Source: Yponomeuta sedellus
Taxonomy: Eukaryota > Arthropoda > Insecta > Lepidoptera > Yponomeutidae
Length of the DNA: 64,000 bases
Direction: 5' to 3'
Assembly (NCBI GenBank): GCA_934045075.1
Contig: OW203722.1
Coordinates: 10,443,396 to 10,507,395, forward strand
The translations under genes and the position numbers were made by a program. Below the pieces are notes generated by a model that saw only the letters and a program-made list of their open reading frames with translations, did not search any database and had not been told where the DNA came from. Numbering within the stretch: position 1 is the first letter of the stretch; each line of letters opens with the position of its first letter. Below are positions 1 to 64,000 of this stretch, one piece after another.

Positions 1-1
1 G

Positions 2-62992
<62,991 letters not shown>

Positions 62993-63071
62993 GTGAGTCC
63001 AAACAATTCGGCCTGAAGTTTATTAGGAAAGTAGTACATTTATTATATTACACCAAGAGTAACATTTCAAC

Positions 63072-64000
63072 CACAGAACATAAAAAAAGAGTAGAAATAG
63101 TGACATGACACTTTAGTACGAAAACCAGTGTAACCAAACTGATACACATAAACCAAACGCACACTACGAATGCCAAGCTGCCATTGGTAAATAAAGTCAA
63201 TGCCGAATAGGTGTACATCATAAAAGTTTCAAGTAAAATATGCACCTTTTTACAATGTTAACAATGATCAAAGTCAAATGACAATGATGAAATTAAGGTT
63301 GACATTTTGTAGTAACGCTACTCTACACTAGATGGAACTACCACCGCGTCGGACCGAAAAGAACTTTTACCTAGTAAGACATAAAGTTCAAAATTGAAAA
63401 ACATGTACATTCTCAGTTTGGGATGGGACAATGCGAGTTCTAGTTTATCGATAGGGTGAACCTATCGGCAAATTATTCAAACAGTTTAACACATTAACGG
63501 CCGAATACGAATACTGGTACCGGCTTTACTGGTAGAAAATGCATCTTTTTAAATTATCTTTTGTGCAATAAAGAATTAATACTAATAGGGTGGATAGATG
63601 CACAAATAAAACAATGTGGTAGATTTCGTAATATTTTAAAATGTTATCTCTTATTAAAACTAGCTTTAACCCGCTACTTCGCCGGCGTTAGAAATTATAA
63701 TTCAGATCTTTGTCTATCTGTACGCCATGTTTCATACGTAATACTAATTGATGATTGTACTAATATAATTTCATTTTTACGCAGGAGTCTAACCTGGAAG
63801 TGAAGCACATTTTTTCTGGTATTGCTGCATCACATTAGTGCCACCTTCCGCCTTTTTTAGTTATTATGAAGTGTTCATGAAAATGCTCTGAATATATTGT
63901 GCTCATCTTCGTTGGGAACCAATTTTGCCTTCTTATCGCTGCCTTCCATTTTAATTTCATATCCCGTTTCCCTAGGAAAACTAAACGAAAACTCACTTCC
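63072..64000. mobile_element. Non-autonomous hAT-like transposon, copy B (cut by window end)
   Basis: Starts CACAGAACATAAAAAAAGAG like copy A and follows it collinearly to the window end, but lacks the nested insert found at 9983-10536. Lies in the intron after exon 37. Confidence 0.87.

Overview
The window is insect nuclear DNA, most likely from a moth or butterfly. It is AT-rich, with small GT-AG exons in introns packed with transposon debris: mariner, hAT-like elements, tRNA-derived SINEs, and LINE 3' ends of the type common in Lepidoptera. There is no operon structure. Two protein-coding genes are supported, both on the + strand.

(1) A cytoplasmic dynein-2 heavy chain gene (DYNC2H1; Drosophila beethoven/btv), the retrograde intraflagellar-transport motor, fills the window. 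I place 37 exons between 2 and 62992. They run from the C-terminal part of the tail, through the linker and AAA1, AAA2 and AAA3, into the start of AAA4. They total 6332 nt, about 2111 codons, roughly half of the protein. The N-terminal tail lies upstream of base 1, and the rest of AAA4, the stalk, AAA5 and AAA6 lie beyond base 64000. Every exon joins in phase except exon 21 (AAA1), which is one nucleotide short and reads into a stop.

(2) A complete laminin beta chain gene (LanB1, 1781 codons) with an uninterrupted coding sequence lies at 32434-37779. It is nested, same strand, inside the 25.9-kb intron 15 of the dynein gene.

Layout: 1-16549 dynein exons 1-15, with a broken mariner (2134-3473), a long-TIR element (988-1858) and a 2.4-kb non-autonomous hAT-like element (9446-11859). 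16550-42484 intron 15, holding SINE and transposon relics, a near-perfect 7.66-kb palindrome (18933-26593) that folds back inside a SINE, LanB1, and a 1356-bp (TCTG)113(CCTG)226 tract. 42485-62992 exons 16-37, with more repeats, including a 130-bp tandem repeat carrying CCTAA runs next to CTCF-consensus-like sites. 63072-64000 a second copy of the hAT-like element.

The most interesting structural signals are: the giant palindrome; a tetranucleotide tract organised like the human DM2 repeat; the intronless nested laminin gene; and a recurrent pattern in which local tandem duplications have captured dynein exon-intron junctions (introns 2, 6, 8 and 32). I worked by reading alone; family assignments rest on motif recognition and splice-phase consistency, not database searches.
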